A DNA stretch of 64,000 nucleotides from Desulfuribacillus stibiiarsenatis (GTDB taxonomy: Bacteria > Bacillota > Bacilli > Desulfuribacillales > Desulfuribacillaceae), in assembly GCF_001742305.1 (NCBI RefSeq), contig NZ_MJAT01000001.1, forward strand, positions 310,001-374,000, in the 5' to 3' direction. The notes below the pieces were generated by a model. It was not told where the DNA came from, did not search any database, and saw only the letters and a list, made by a program, of their open reading frames with translations. Below are positions 9,090-18,275 of the stretch, piece after piece; the stretch's first letter is position 1; each line of letters begins with the position of its first letter. The position numbers were made by a program, and so were the translations under genes.

Positions 9090-10468
9090 TTACTATTGAA
9101 TCGTTTTTATTTCAATCCGTTCCCGAAGCGATAGTATTTACAGCTTTTGCATTAGCAATGGCTGGGTATATGATTCGTGACCATCTGATGAAAGTCTTAT
9201 TAGCAGGCTTTGTATCTGCTTGTATTGCAGTATCACTTTGGTTTCTAGAAGTCCCTTTTTATGTAAGATTTCTTCTTCAAATACCGCTTTTGTGGATTGT
9301 GCATTATTTTGTGTTTCGTTATCGTTTTAGCAGAGTAATGATAACAATTACAATCAGTATGGGTGTAATTATTATTGCTGAAACAATTAGTATTGAGGCA
9401 GTAACACTTGTGACGTATCTAACATTTGATGATTTGATTAATAGCAATCTATTAAGAATTATTGTACCGAGTGGAGGGTATACAGTTTTAATTTTATCTA
9501 CATACATTTTAAATAGAAAACGATGGTCATTATTTAGAGGAAACTCATTTTCTCAAGAAGTCAGAAATAAAAAAGTAGATTTGTATATATTTGCTCTAAT
9601 TGCTCAGTTGCTAATTGTAGTCATGTTTAACCTTAGTTTAGTAAATGGATTTTATCAACAAAGTGTACTGTTATTTAATATTATGACGTTAACTATTGTT
9701 ACTTTAACACTATTATTATTATTCTTCGTGCAATACTTAATTTCTTCTGCAGAAAAGGCAGGGGAATTGGAGGCACATAAAGACTATTTGAAGAGTGTAG
9801 AAGAACTATTTGTCACAATACGGGGACAAAGACATGATTTCATTAATCATATTCAGGTGTTAAATTCATACATGAAACTCAAAAAGTACGACTTGCTCGA
9901 TGAGTATATTAGTAACTTGACGACGGATGTTAGAGAGATAAGCAAAGTTCTGGTTCCAGATAATCCTACCCTAAGTGCATTATTGCAAACAAAAAGTGTA
10001 TTGTTTGAACGTGATGAAATTTTATTTATGCTAGATTTAAAGGGAGACTTATCAAAAATCCCTTTAGATAAGCTTGATCAAGTAAAGGTACTTGGCAACC
10101 TATTAGATAATGCGAAAGAAGCTATATTGCAAAATCAGGTTCAAGTTAATAAAAGAAAGATATCATTAGTTATTATAGAGCAAGCAAATGAAATACAGTT
10201 TAAAGTGTCTAATCTTGAGCCGATTCTATCAAAAGAATCGATAGCGAGAATGTTTGAGATAGGATATACAACAAAAGAAAATCATACTGGTATTGGATTA
10301 GCGATTGTGAACCAGATAGTTACTAAATATCGTGGGTGTATCAAGGTTTGTAGCTCTCACGAAGAGGGTACTGTATTCGAAATTACCATTCCGAAAGAAG
10401 GGGCTGAGTTTACTGATGAAGGGAATCTCCAGAGGGATAGCGGAACATATTGCGAAACACTCCAATAA
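9086..10468 (+). CDS. agrC: AgrC-like sensor histidine kinase (HPK10/GHKL type)
   Basis: The protein has 460 residues. Residues 1 to about 215 contain six or seven hydrophobic helices, as in peptide-sensing AgrC receptors. The phospho-acceptor region RHDFINH (His about 250) is the HPK10 variant. A GHKL ATPase domain follows with N-box GNLLDNAKEAI and G-box GIGLAIVN. It overlaps agrB by 53 bases and is followed by agrD and agrA, so it should sense the cyclic peptide made from AgrD and phosphorylate AgrA. Its own ribosome site AGGAG lies inside the preceding uORF. Confidence 0.88.
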   Translation: MITIESFLFQSVPEAIVFTAFALAMAGYMIRDHLMKVLLAGFVSACIAVSLWFLEVPFYVRFLLQIPLLWIVHYFVFRYRFSRVMITITISMGVIIIAETISIEAVTLVTYLTFDDLINSNLLRIIVPSGGYTVLILSTYILNRKRWSLFRGNSFSQEVRNKKVDLYIFALIAQLLIVVMFNLSLVNGFYQQSVLLFNIMTLTIVTLTLLLLFFVQYLISSAEKAGELEAHKDYLKSVEELFVTIRGQRHDFINHIQVLNSYMKLKKYDLLDEYISNLTTDVREISKVLVPDNPTLSALLQTKSVLFERDEILFMLDLKGDLSKIPLDKLDQVKVLGNLLDNAKEAILQNQVQVNKRKISLVIIEQANEIQFKVSNLEPILSKESIARMFEIGYTTKENHTGIGLAIVNQIVTKYRGCIKVCSSHEEGTVFEITIPKEGAEFTDEGNLQRDSGTYCETLQ

Positions 10469-11063
10469 GTCCGTATCGGTAAATGTCATGGCCTATGTAC
10501 TGGAAGCTCTATTAGGGGAAATAGTGAAGATAGCAGTTTTTCTTGCTATTGCTTTAGTATTCAATTGTGTAGTGGAAATGACAGCGGTTTTAGTAGGCTA
10601 TATGTTGATGAGAATCTTTACTGGTGGGCCACACTGCACATCCTATATGAGATGCCTAATCTTAGGAATAGTTTCATTTACACCCCTAGCCCTAATTAGT
10701 TACAAAATAGATAGTCAGACAATTCTAGCATTTGTGGTTATTTTATCTACTCTTTTCTCAACCTTTGCCATCTTTCAATGGGTTCCAGGACATTGGCATC
10801 AAAGAAAGCTCAAAAGACCAAAGGAATATTATCAGAATGCATCAACAATATTGTTAATCATTTTTCACAGTGCATCTACTGTGATATTGCTTTCAAATAA
10901 CGTAGAGTTGTATTCAGTCGGACTTGCTGTGCAGCTTGGAATAATATGGCAAGTCACTAATGTTTCCCCTATTGGTTATAAATTGGTCCATATTGCGGAT
11001 CGATTTATGATAAATGCTTTTTCAATATTCCATAAAGGAGGAACTGTCCATGATGAGTCTTAA
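10416..11063 (+). CDS. agrB: AgrB-like accessory gene regulator protein (AgrD-processing protease)
   Basis: The ATG at 10416 (after AGAAGGGG) gives 215 residues, the usual AgrB length; the longer in-frame extension from 10332 lies inside agrC. Residues RIFTGGPHCTSYMRC carry the conserved His and Cys of the membrane cysteine endopeptidase, which cuts AgrD and forms the thiolactone or lactone ring. Four to six hydrophobic helices follow. It overlaps agrC upstream and agrD downstream. Confidence 0.92.
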   Translation: MKGISRGIAEHIAKHSNKSVSVNVMAYVLEALLGEIVKIAVFLAIALVFNCVVEMTAVLVGYMLMRIFTGGPHCTSYMRCLILGIVSFTPLALISYKIDSQTILAFVVILSTLFSTFAIFQWVPGHWHQRKLKRPKEYYQNASTILLIIFHSASTVILLSNNVELYSVGLAVQLGIIWQVTNVSPIGYKLVHIADRFMINAFSIFHKGGTVHDES

Positions 11064-11178
11064 AGTGAAGTTCTATTCAATCGCTGCTAGCGTACTTGCT
11101 GTAGTTGCTGCTACAGACTTTTCAATTGCTAGCTTCGGATCATTTTACCAACCAGAGATTCCAGAAGAATTAAAGTAA
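11050..11178 (+). CDS. agrD: AgrD-like autoinducer pre-peptide (Ser ring residue)
   Basis: This 42-residue frame starts at an ATG (11050; a second ATG follows) behind a perfect AAAGGAGG site and overlaps the agrB stop. Residues 1-21 form an amphipathic, membrane-binding leader. The C-terminal recognition tail PEIPEELK matches the acidic P-x-x-PEEL tail of staphylococcal AgrD. By alignment with that tail the mature peptide should end at Phe32, giving a five-residue ring SFGSF (residues 28-32) closed by Ser28. There is no Cys in the peptide, so a lactone rather than a thiolactone is predicted, as in Staphylococcus intermedius. The exact N-terminal cut is unknown. Confidence 0.85.
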   Translation: MMSLKVKFYSIAASVLAVVAATDFSIASFGSFYQPEIPEELK

Positions 11179-11190
11179 GGGGAAACATAT

Positions 11191-11955
11191 ATGGATTATG
11201 AGGTGCAAGTCATCATCGCTGAAGATCATCCAGCCATACTAGAACATTTAGCATGTTTAGTCGAAAACTTCGAATCATTCAAAGTCGTTGCCACGGCAAT
11301 GAACGGAGAGGATTTTGTACAGCATGTCCGGCGTTTCTGTCCGGATGTCGTATTCGTCGACATTGACTTGCCGCTCATAAACGGGTTAGAAGCAGTAAAG
11401 CAAATACAACAAGAGGGTTTTACCCCGCTTGTTGTATTTTTCACTGCTCATTTAGACCATGCCCTTGATGCTTATCAGCTCTCCGCTGTGGATTATATTA
11501 CGAAACCAATTGATGAAGATAGGGTATATCGGACGTTAAATCGCTTATCCGACCAGATGAAGAAAGACCGCAGCTACATCTCTTCGATTCAAGAGGTTTT
11601 TCTTGATCCAGGACGAATCTATATAAAGGATGGCCATGGTGTTGTTTTTATTAAGCAGCAGGACATTCAATTCGTGACGAAGAAGGATAAGAAGTGTGTC
11701 ATTATAACAAAGGATAAAACTTTTGAAACCAATGAAAGCATGGGAGAGATTGAGCTTAAGCTAAATAAACGAATGTTTATCCGTTCGCATAAATCGTTTA
11801 TCATTAACTTAACGAAGGTACAACAAATTAGCCCTTGGGGAAAAGGGGCTTATGTGATAAACTTTGAAGGAACAACGGAAGAAGCGTATATCACCCGAGA
11901 TAAAGTCCATATGATTTACAAGATATTGAACATACCGTATAAAGAAGAACACTAA
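11191..11955 (+). CDS. agrA: AgrA/LytR-type response regulator with LytTR DNA-binding domain
   Basis: The protein has 254 residues. An N-terminal receiver domain holds the acidic pocket EDH, phospho-acceptor Asp57 (FVDID) and the conserved Lys in ITKP. The C-terminal ~100 residues are a LytTR domain (RSHKSFIINL). It starts 12 bases after agrD behind AAGGGGA and completes the agr circuit by activating target promoters. A hairpin terminator follows. Confidence 0.93.
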   Translation: MDYEVQVIIAEDHPAILEHLACLVENFESFKVVATAMNGEDFVQHVRRFCPDVVFVDIDLPLINGLEAVKQIQQEGFTPLVVFFTAHLDHALDAYQLSAVDYITKPIDEDRVYRTLNRLSDQMKKDRSYISSIQEVFLDPGRIYIKDGHGVVFIKQQDIQFVTKKDKKCVIITKDKTFETNESMGEIELKLNKRMFIRSHKSFIINLTKVQQISPWGKGAYVINFEGTTEEAYITRDKVHMIYKILNIPYKEEH

Positions 11956-11989
11956 TGGAAATCAAAATGGAAGTCGAAATCAAACCCAG

Positions 11990-12013
11990 AACCTCTTAGG
12001 AGGTTTTATTTAT
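11990..12013 (+). terminator. Terminator after agrA
   Basis: AACCTC and GAGGTT form a 6-bp stem around TTAG, followed by a T-rich tail. Confidence 0.7.
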
Positions 12014-12091
12014 TTCATACACGAAATTACATATAGTAGAATGAATAGATAATATGATGGGGAATTTATATAAGCAAGAGGGGGAACATAT

Positions 12092-13618
12092 ATGGAGAAA
12101 CAGGAGGATATCACAACCACCACTCATAAAATCAAGCGATTTGAACGAATACTTATACCTTTTGTAATATTTACAGGGGTATTAATTACGTATTGGATTA
12201 CTGATAACTTCTTATATGGGAACGAATGGAATGGCGAATGGAAGAAAGCACAAGGACTAGGAAACATAATCACACTTCATTATGAATCGGTTGAGCCACT
12301 ACAAACGGTTCAATTAATATCTAAGCATGAAATTACGGGAATTTTACAAGAACGAGATACTGACGTTGGTACGGTGTATTTGTTTTCCGATAGTACTACA
12401 GAAGAAGCAGAAATCGCGGTTGGCTTTGAGAATCACGGGGGAGAAACCTATCATCTTGGTTTTGTTGGAGATGTTCGTTCATTGGAATTAACTAGCATCA
12501 CGCAAATGAGTATGAATGGCTTAGAAATACTAAGAGTTTCAGGAGTCTATGGCGCAAATGCTCCTGTGACGCAGTATTATGCCATCGAGAAAGAAGTGCC
12601 ACTCCCATATCTAATTGTTGACACAGGTTATACCACTGAGGTTGATTTAGACGGGGATGGAGTGATAGAGATAATCGCTCAGCATGGAACGCCAACTACA
12701 ACTTCTCTATACCGTTACTATCAAGACAACTGGCAGGTAACGAATGTGAATCAAGCACTACAAGTATTATCTGTTCGATATGATGACACAAATAAAGAAT
12801 TTGAAGGATACCATGATAATCACAAGACAAAGCGATATCAATTTATCACTACTGTTTCCGAAGTTGGCAAGACTAACTCAGGACTTCAAGAGATTGTAGG
12901 AAAAGATATAAATGAAGCAGTAAAGCAGGCTATTTTGTCGCATAACTCCTTTTATAAAGAGGGGGAAGTAGCGACTGCGGGGCATGTCATTCTAGATACT
13001 CAGGAAATGCCTAATGGAGATACGGTTGTATATACTATTGCTAGTTTTGGAACCTTTGGTTTTGAAAATGGTATTTTCACGAAGATTAGTGGCACTGGTA
13101 GTATTCCTACAGTCATGATATTTTCTAAGCCTAAAGACGGCAACTATGTGTTCGAAGCTTATAAGGAACCTATGGATGGTTCGTATTACGTCGACTCCTT
13201 AAAGAAATTATTCCCGAAAAGATTGCACAAACAAGTATTAGCTTCACAAGAATCGTATCAAGAAGTGATTGAACAGCTAGAACAACAAGCGAAGGAGTAC
13301 TTGCAAACTATCGGACGCGAAGCAATTGTTCAAGCAAAGCATGTCGAGAAGAAGCTATCAACCATTCACGTAGAAGCTTCTAATAAGATTTTTGCAGAGC
13401 ATACCAAGTTCGACCAATTTCTTAATGACTGTCCGTATTGGATTGGAACGAGAGAGCGTGTTGAAAACGGTATCCGTTATATCTACAAAACAGAGCAAAC
13501 GCTAGATACGGAAGGCTTCGATGTAATAATTTTTTCAAAAACAGATGCGCACGGGAATATAATCGAGCGTAGGGAATATAAGATTGTAGGTCCAGAACCT
13601 ATAGTAGTAAAAAAATAG
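12092..13618 (+). CDS. Membrane-anchored protein resembling the extracellular part of BlaR1-type sensors
   Basis: This 508-residue protein starts at an ATG behind AAGAGGGGG. One hydrophobic segment at about 20-42 anchors a large extracellular part. Around residue 175-195 is a calcium-loop-like DLDGDGVIEI, as in VCBS/FG-GAP-like repeats. The segment YTIASFGTFGFENGIFTK and the later PMDGSYYVDSLKKLFP recall the C-terminal domain of Firmicute BlaR1/M56-family regulators. The peptidase and repressor parts are absent, so this looks like a stand-alone sensor or binding domain. The function is unknown and the family link is from memory. Confidence 0.55.
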   Translation: MEKQEDITTTTHKIKRFERILIPFVIFTGVLITYWITDNFLYGNEWNGEWKKAQGLGNIITLHYESVEPLQTVQLISKHEITGILQERDTDVGTVYLFSDSTTEEAEIAVGFENHGGETYHLGFVGDVRSLELTSITQMSMNGLEILRVSGVYGANAPVTQYYAIEKEVPLPYLIVDTGYTTEVDLDGDGVIEIIAQHGTPTTTSLYRYYQDNWQVTNVNQALQVLSVRYDDTNKEFEGYHDNHKTKRYQFITTVSEVGKTNSGLQEIVGKDINEAVKQAILSHNSFYKEGEVATAGHVILDTQEMPNGDTVVYTIASFGTFGFENGIFTKISGTGSIPTVMIFSKPKDGNYVFEAYKEPMDGSYYVDSLKKLFPKRLHKQVLASQESYQEVIEQLEQQAKEYLQTIGREAIVQAKHVEKKLSTIHVEASNKIFAEHTKFDQFLNDCPYWIGTRERVENGIRYIYKTEQTLDTEGFDVIIFSKTDAHGNIIERREYKIVGPEPIVVKK

Positions 13619-13742
13619 GCATGAAATTCTGTAAATATGGTAAACGAAACTCTGTAAAGGGATAACTAGGCAATATATGATGATAGAAGGTAATAAATGA
13701 TGGTAAAAGGGCTTTGCATTATGATCGCGAGGTGATTTTGGT

Positions 13743-14489
13743 ATGAGCTACGAGGATATGGTGATGGGGGAGCTGCAGCAATGGCAAAGCAGGATGACGA
13801 AAAAGCCATCGCTAGTGGACCGCGCAACGAAGGGTATACAGCGTAAAGTAAATCGTGTAATTCCAGAGAAAGCGCACCAAGTGATTACTGCAGCTATCAA
13901 GAACATGGTGCGCGCAGTGTTGTTTGGCTCAGAGTACATTACACAAAGGCCTCGGCGCGTGGGCTCATTAGAAGAGCGCGAGGTCCTGGTGAAAGAGAAA
14001 ATCTCGAAGTACAAAAAGACGGCTGCTGCCAGCGGAGCGGGAACAGGCGCCGGTGGAATCTTGCTCGGGCTTGCGGATTTTCCTATTTTACTAAGTATTA
14101 AAATTAAATTCCTTTTCGATGTTGCAAGTATATACGGTTACAATATTAGTGATTATCGGGAGCGGCTTTATGTTTTACATATTTTTCAGTTAGCTTTTTC
14201 TAGCCAGGAGAGACGAAATGAAGTCTATCAACAAATTGTTGATTGGGATCGAAAAGCGGAAGATATGCCAGTGGATATTGAATCTTTTCCTTGGCAACAG
14301 TTTCAACAGGAGTATCGCGATTATATTGATTTAGCAAAAATGTTTCAGCTTGTTCCAATTATCGGGGCGTTTGTAGGGGCATATGCGAATTATAAGCTAT
14401 TAGATAAGCTCGGAGAAACAGCGATGAATGCATTTCGAATGCGGAAATTGCCTTCCTATACTTATGGGTTGTTTGACGAGTTGAAGTGA
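13743..14489 (+). CDS. EcsC family protein
   Basis: This 248-residue protein starts at an ATG after GAGGTGATTTT. The middle has a Gly/Ala-rich stretch (AAASGAGTGAGGILLGLAD) and the ending IIGAFVGAYANYKLLDKLG typical of EcsC. In Bacillus, EcsC accompanies the EcsAB transporter, but many family members stand alone as here. It probably associates with the membrane; its biochemical role is unknown. Confidence 0.8.
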   Translation: MSYEDMVMGELQQWQSRMTKKPSLVDRATKGIQRKVNRVIPEKAHQVITAAIKNMVRAVLFGSEYITQRPRRVGSLEEREVLVKEKISKYKKTAAASGAGTGAGGILLGLADFPILLSIKIKFLFDVASIYGYNISDYRERLYVLHIFQLAFSSQERRNEVYQQIVDWDRKAEDMPVDIESFPWQQFQQEYRDYIDLAKMFQLVPIIGAFVGAYANYKLLDKLGETAMNAFRMRKLPSYTYGLFDELK

Positions 14490-14534
14490 AGATTTGACGA
14501 ATTACAGTAAGGAATTTATCGAGTTTCAGTAAAG

Positions 14535-14565
14535 AAGGGTACCAGTTAACACTGGTAGCCCTTTT
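14535..14565. terminator. Terminator shared by ecsC and iorB
   Basis: AAGGGTACCAGT and ACTGGTAGCCCTT form a near-perfect stem around TTAA, followed by TTTT on the plus strand. The right arm includes the last codons of iorB. Confidence 0.75.
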
Positions 14566-15118
14566 CAAATGCAAGTTTATTTAATTCAAGAAAACGGCTA
14601 GGGATGATTTTCTCAAGCGCTTTTTCCCATATCGACTTTTCGATTGGTAATTGCTTTGCCAAGTATCCCATTAGAACAACGTTAGCAGCTTTAGGAGTAC
14701 CACACTCCATTGCCATTTCTAAAGCGTTTATTGATTTCACTGCGACCCCAAGATTATCAAGCGTTTGAATGACCTCATTTGGGTATTGGGCGATGCCCAT
14801 AATCACTGGCATTGGCTCGATAACCTGATTGCTGATAAATATTTTCCCATTGGGTTTAAGGTATTCTGCCCAACGGTACCCCTCTAAAAGCTCGAAGGCG
14901 GCAATAAAGTCGGCTTCACCCTTATCAATTGTAGGAGAGGAAATGCTATCACCAATACGAACTTGGGTTACTACGCTACCACCACGCTGGGACATTCCCT
15001 TAATCTCTGACATTTTCACATCATAATCCGCGTCAATGGCAACTTGACTCATAAGCTTACTCGCAAGTATTGTTCCTTGTCCACCGACACCAACTAATAA
15101 AATATTTAATGTATCCAT
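14546..15118 (-). CDS. iorB: Indolepyruvate:ferredoxin oxidoreductase beta subunit
   Basis: The ATG at 15118 shares bases with the iorA stop (TAATG), so translation is coupled; this gives 190 residues. The N-terminal GVGGQGTILASK and MSQRGGSV are typical of the gamma-type domain of 2-oxoacid:ferredoxin oxidoreductases. With IorA it oxidatively decarboxylates aryl-pyruvates to aryl-acetyl-CoA and reduces ferredoxin in the cytoplasm. It is the last gene of the putative dctPQM-paaK-iorAB operon. Confidence 0.95.
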   Translation of the reverse strand: MDTLNILLVGVGGQGTILASKLMSQVAIDADYDVKMSEIKGMSQRGGSVVTQVRIGDSISSPTIDKGEADFIAAFELLEGYRWAEYLKPNGKIFISNQVIEPMPVIMGIAQYPNEVIQTLDNLGVAVKSINALEMAMECGTPKAANVVLMGYLAKQLPIEKSIWEKALEKIIPSRFLELNKLAFEKGYQC

Positions 15119-16893
15119 TAGCAGCAGCCCCCAGTTCCACAAGATCCCTTATCAATCGCATCAAAGTTACATACATTAGAGCATAAATCGCAACCATAGC
15201 ATAAAGTCTGGTTGATTTGGATTTTACCATCCTTAAGGACAATAGCCGGGCAACCGATTTGCATACAGACCTTACAAGTCTTACAGTTTTCGTTAATCGT
15301 AACTGGCTCGTACTTGTTGGTATCAACAAATATACAAGGATGTTCTACTATTATCACAGAAGGCTCGCCAACGGCCAACTCTTGTGAGATTAGATTTTGT
15401 AATTGTGTTAAATCAAATGGATGAGCTTTGAATACGCGCTCTACACCGATAGCTTTACATAATAGCTCAAGATTTACTTCACGGGCATCGTCACCCATTA
15501 ATGTTTTACCACTACAAGGGTTATGCTGTTGTCCCGTCATAGCAGTGGTACGGTTGTCTAAAATCAATGTAGTCGTTTGACTGCCATTGTAGACGATATC
15601 CATTAAACCGTTGACGCCCGTATGGAGGAATGTAGAATCTCCAATGACAGCAACTGTTTTCCCTTTGAAATCAGGATTTGCAAGTTCCATTCCGTGAGCA
15701 CCACCAATGCTATATCCCATACAAATCGTCGTATCCATAGCGTTGAGGGGAGCTAATGCACCAAGGGTGTAGCAGCCAATATCTCCTGAGACAACAAGCT
15801 TCATTTTCTTCAAAGTGAAGAATACACCACGGTGTGGACAACCAGGGCAAAGAACTGGTGGACGCATTGGTGCAGGTTCTGTAGCTAAATTCTCAGCAAC
15901 TGCAGCTGCAGCCTCAAGGTTTGCAATCGACTCTCCAAGAATGCGCTGACGTAGGATTTGTACGCTTAACTCACCGATGTTCGGGAGCACATCTTTGCCT
16001 TTTACGTTTACGCCCATGGCACGAATCTGTTCTTCCATAAAAGGCTCTAATTCTTCAATGATGTAAAGTTCATCGACTTGACTAGCAAATTCTTGAATCA
16101 TATTTTTCGGTAGCGGATAGGAGAAACCTAATTTTAGAATCGAAGCCTCAGGAAGTGCTTCCCGTGCATATTGATACGATACACCGCTAGTAATGACACC
16201 GATTTTTTTATCTTTCCATTCGATATGGTTCACAGGAGTCGTTTCACTGTATTCTTCCAATTTGCGCAAACGGTCTTCGATGACCAATCGACGTTGACGA
16301 GCGAACGCAGGAACCATTACGTATTTTTTATCATTTTTCTCATAAGGTTTGACAGGGACTTCTACACGGTCATTGATTTCAACAAGACTTAAAGAGTGGG
16401 AGATACGCGTTGTCGTTCTAAGCAGTACTGGAGTGTCAAACTGCTCACTAATTTCTAACGCAAGGCCCACCATCTCTTTCGCTTCTTGGCTGTTACTAGG
16501 CTCAAGTAATGGAATCTTTGCAAATTTCGCAAAAAAACGATTGTCTTGCTCGTTCTGTGAGCTGTGCATGCCTGGGTCATCTGCAGAAATGATGACTAGA
16601 CCACCAGTAACGCCAGAGTATGTCACTGTCATTAACGGGTCAGCAGCGACGTTTAGACCTACGTGTTTCATTGCAACAAGTGCTCTAGCACCACCGATTG
16701 ATGCCCCAATCCCTACTTCAAGAGAGACCTTTTCGTTCGGCGACCATTCACTATAAATGGTATCTTTGTATTTGGATATATTCTCCAAGATTTCAGTGCT
16801 TGGAGTTCCTGGGTATGCAGCTGCTACACGAACACCATATTCGTATGCTCCGCGAGCAATCGCTTCATTTCCTGACATAAGTTGCTTGGCCAT
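15118..16893 (-). CDS. iorA: Indolepyruvate:ferredoxin oxidoreductase alpha subunit
   Basis: The start at 16893 has GGAGGAG eight bases upstream and gives 591 residues; a longer frame adds only MKMWRRNS. The N-terminal pyrimidine-binding domain begins MSGNEAIARGA. The thiamine-diphosphate domain includes CPGCPHRG and GDIGCYTLG. The C-terminus has two ferredoxin-type clusters (CKTCKVCMQIGCP and CYGCDLCSNVC) and a Cys-rich tail GGCC. It acts with IorB on indolepyruvate, phenylpyruvate or hydroxyphenylpyruvate, linking aromatic amino-acid breakdown to reduced ferredoxin. A paaK gene for the matching CoA-thioester step lies directly upstream. Confidence 0.96.
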   Translation of the reverse strand: MAKQLMSGNEAIARGAYEYGVRVAAAYPGTPSTEILENISKYKDTIYSEWSPNEKVSLEVGIGASIGGARALVAMKHVGLNVAADPLMTVTYSGVTGGLVIISADDPGMHSSQNEQDNRFFAKFAKIPLLEPSNSQEAKEMVGLALEISEQFDTPVLLRTTTRISHSLSLVEINDRVEVPVKPYEKNDKKYVMVPAFARQRRLVIEDRLRKLEEYSETTPVNHIEWKDKKIGVITSGVSYQYAREALPEASILKLGFSYPLPKNMIQEFASQVDELYIIEELEPFMEEQIRAMGVNVKGKDVLPNIGELSVQILRQRILGESIANLEAAAAVAENLATEPAPMRPPVLCPGCPHRGVFFTLKKMKLVVSGDIGCYTLGALAPLNAMDTTICMGYSIGGAHGMELANPDFKGKTVAVIGDSTFLHTGVNGLMDIVYNGSQTTTLILDNRTTAMTGQQHNPCSGKTLMGDDAREVNLELLCKAIGVERVFKAHPFDLTQLQNLISQELAVGEPSVIIVEHPCIFVDTNKYEPVTINENCKTCKVCMQIGCPAIVLKDGKIQINQTLCYGCDLCSNVCNFDAIDKGSCGTGGCC

Positions 16894-16965
16894 TGAATTT
16901 CTCCTCCACATTTTCAATATTATATATGTTTTCTTTATCTATAAGCCAGGAGTATTAGTAAACTA

Positions 16966-18252
16966 CTAAACTACACTAAGATGCCGTTGATCTATGACAC
17001 GAACTGCTTTACCGGCGGTACGCTCAATAGACTTCGGTTCCAGTAAACGAACCTTTGCTGACACGGACAATACGGTTTTGATTTGGTCTTGCACTCTTTT
17101 CTCTAGCTTTTCTAAATCGCGGTAGTTTCCGGTAAAGAAGCTTGGATCCATTTCTACTTGTACTTCGATCGCATCTAAGTGACCTTTTCTAGTAACAATC
17201 ATCTGGAAGTGGGTAGTTACGCCTTCTGTAGTTGATAGAACACTTTCAATTTGCGAAGGGAAGACGTTCACACCACGAATGACAAGCATATCGTCTGTTC
17301 TGCCCATAACTTTTTCCATTCGTAAGCTTGTACGGCCACATTCACAGGGTTCTGCTATCAACCTACTAATATCGCGTGTTCGATAGCGAATTACAGGGAA
17401 TGCTTCTTTCGTTAATGATGTGAATACTAGCTCGCCCTTCTCACCAATAGGAACGGGTTTTTCTGTTACCGGATCAATGACTTCTACTAGGAAATGGTCT
17501 TCATTGATATGCATTCCGTTCTTGCAGTGGCATTCACCGGCAACTCCTGGTCCAATCAGTTCACTCATTCCGTAGTTATCTGTAGCAATAATCCCTAAAC
17601 GGTCCTCAATTTCTCTGCGCATATCATCTGACCACGGCTCAGAACCAAACATTCCAATCCGCAATGATAAATCCTTACGAGGGTCAATGCCCATCTCATC
17701 CATAACTTCTACTAAATGCAGTGCATAGGTAGGCGTACAGATTAAAACGGTCGTTTTGAAGTCCTGCATTAGCATAATTTGTTTTTTCGTTTGGCCAACA
17801 GAAGCAGGTATTACTAAGGCACCTAGCTTTTCCAGTCCATAGTGTAGACCAAAGCCTCCAGTAAATAGCCCATATCCGAAGCATACTTGTGCTCGGTCCT
17901 TAGATGTTACGCCAGCATTTTCGGCAATTCTAGCAACTACTTCCGACCAAGTATCTAAGTCGCGTTTGGTATAGCCTACGACGGTTGGTTTCCCCGTTGT
18001 GCCAGAGGAAGCATGTACTCTCACAATATCATCCATATCAGCAGCGAACATATTAAACGGATAATTGTCTCGCAAAGCGTCCTTCACCGTAAATGGTAGT
18101 TTCTGAACATCATCTAAAGACTGAATATCCTTCGGCGTGATGCCAAGGGATTGAAAGGCCTCACGGTAATGTGGCACTCTTTCATAGACTCGTTCTACAG
18201 TTTCTTGTAATCGAGAGAGTTGTAGTTCTCTTAAATCTTGCTCAAATGTCAT
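16966..18252 (-). CDS. paaK: Phenylacetate-CoA ligase (first copy)
   Basis: The protein has 428 residues with AMP-forming motifs [26 protein letters not shown] and RYRTRDIS, and the C-terminal AMP-binding domain with Lys in AGKAVRV. It interconverts aryl-acetate, ATP and CoA with aryl-acetyl-CoA. Placed between TRAP genes and iorAB, it could activate imported aryl acids or run in reverse to conserve energy from aryl-acetyl-CoA made by Ior. A second copy (about 60% similar by eye) lies at 21901-23199. Confidence 0.93.
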   Translation of the reverse strand: MTFEQDLRELQLSRLQETVERVYERVPHYREAFQSLGITPKDIQSLDDVQKLPFTVKDALRDNYPFNMFAADMDDIVRVHASSGTTGKPTVVGYTKRDLDTWSEVVARIAENAGVTSKDRAQVCFGYGLFTGGFGLHYGLEKLGALVIPASVGQTKKQIMLMQDFKTTVLICTPTYALHLVEVMDEMGIDPRKDLSLRIGMFGSEPWSDDMRREIEDRLGIIATDNYGMSELIGPGVAGECHCKNGMHINEDHFLVEVIDPVTEKPVPIGEKGELVFTSLTKEAFPVIRYRTRDISRLIAEPCECGRTSLRMEKVMGRTDDMLVIRGVNVFPSQIESVLSTTEGVTTHFQMIVTRKGHLDAIEVQVEMDPSFFTGNYRDLEKLEKRVQDQIKTVLSVSAKVRLLEPKSIERTAGKAVRVIDQRHLSVV

Positions 18253-18275
18253 CCGCTGACAGCTCCTTTTCTAAT

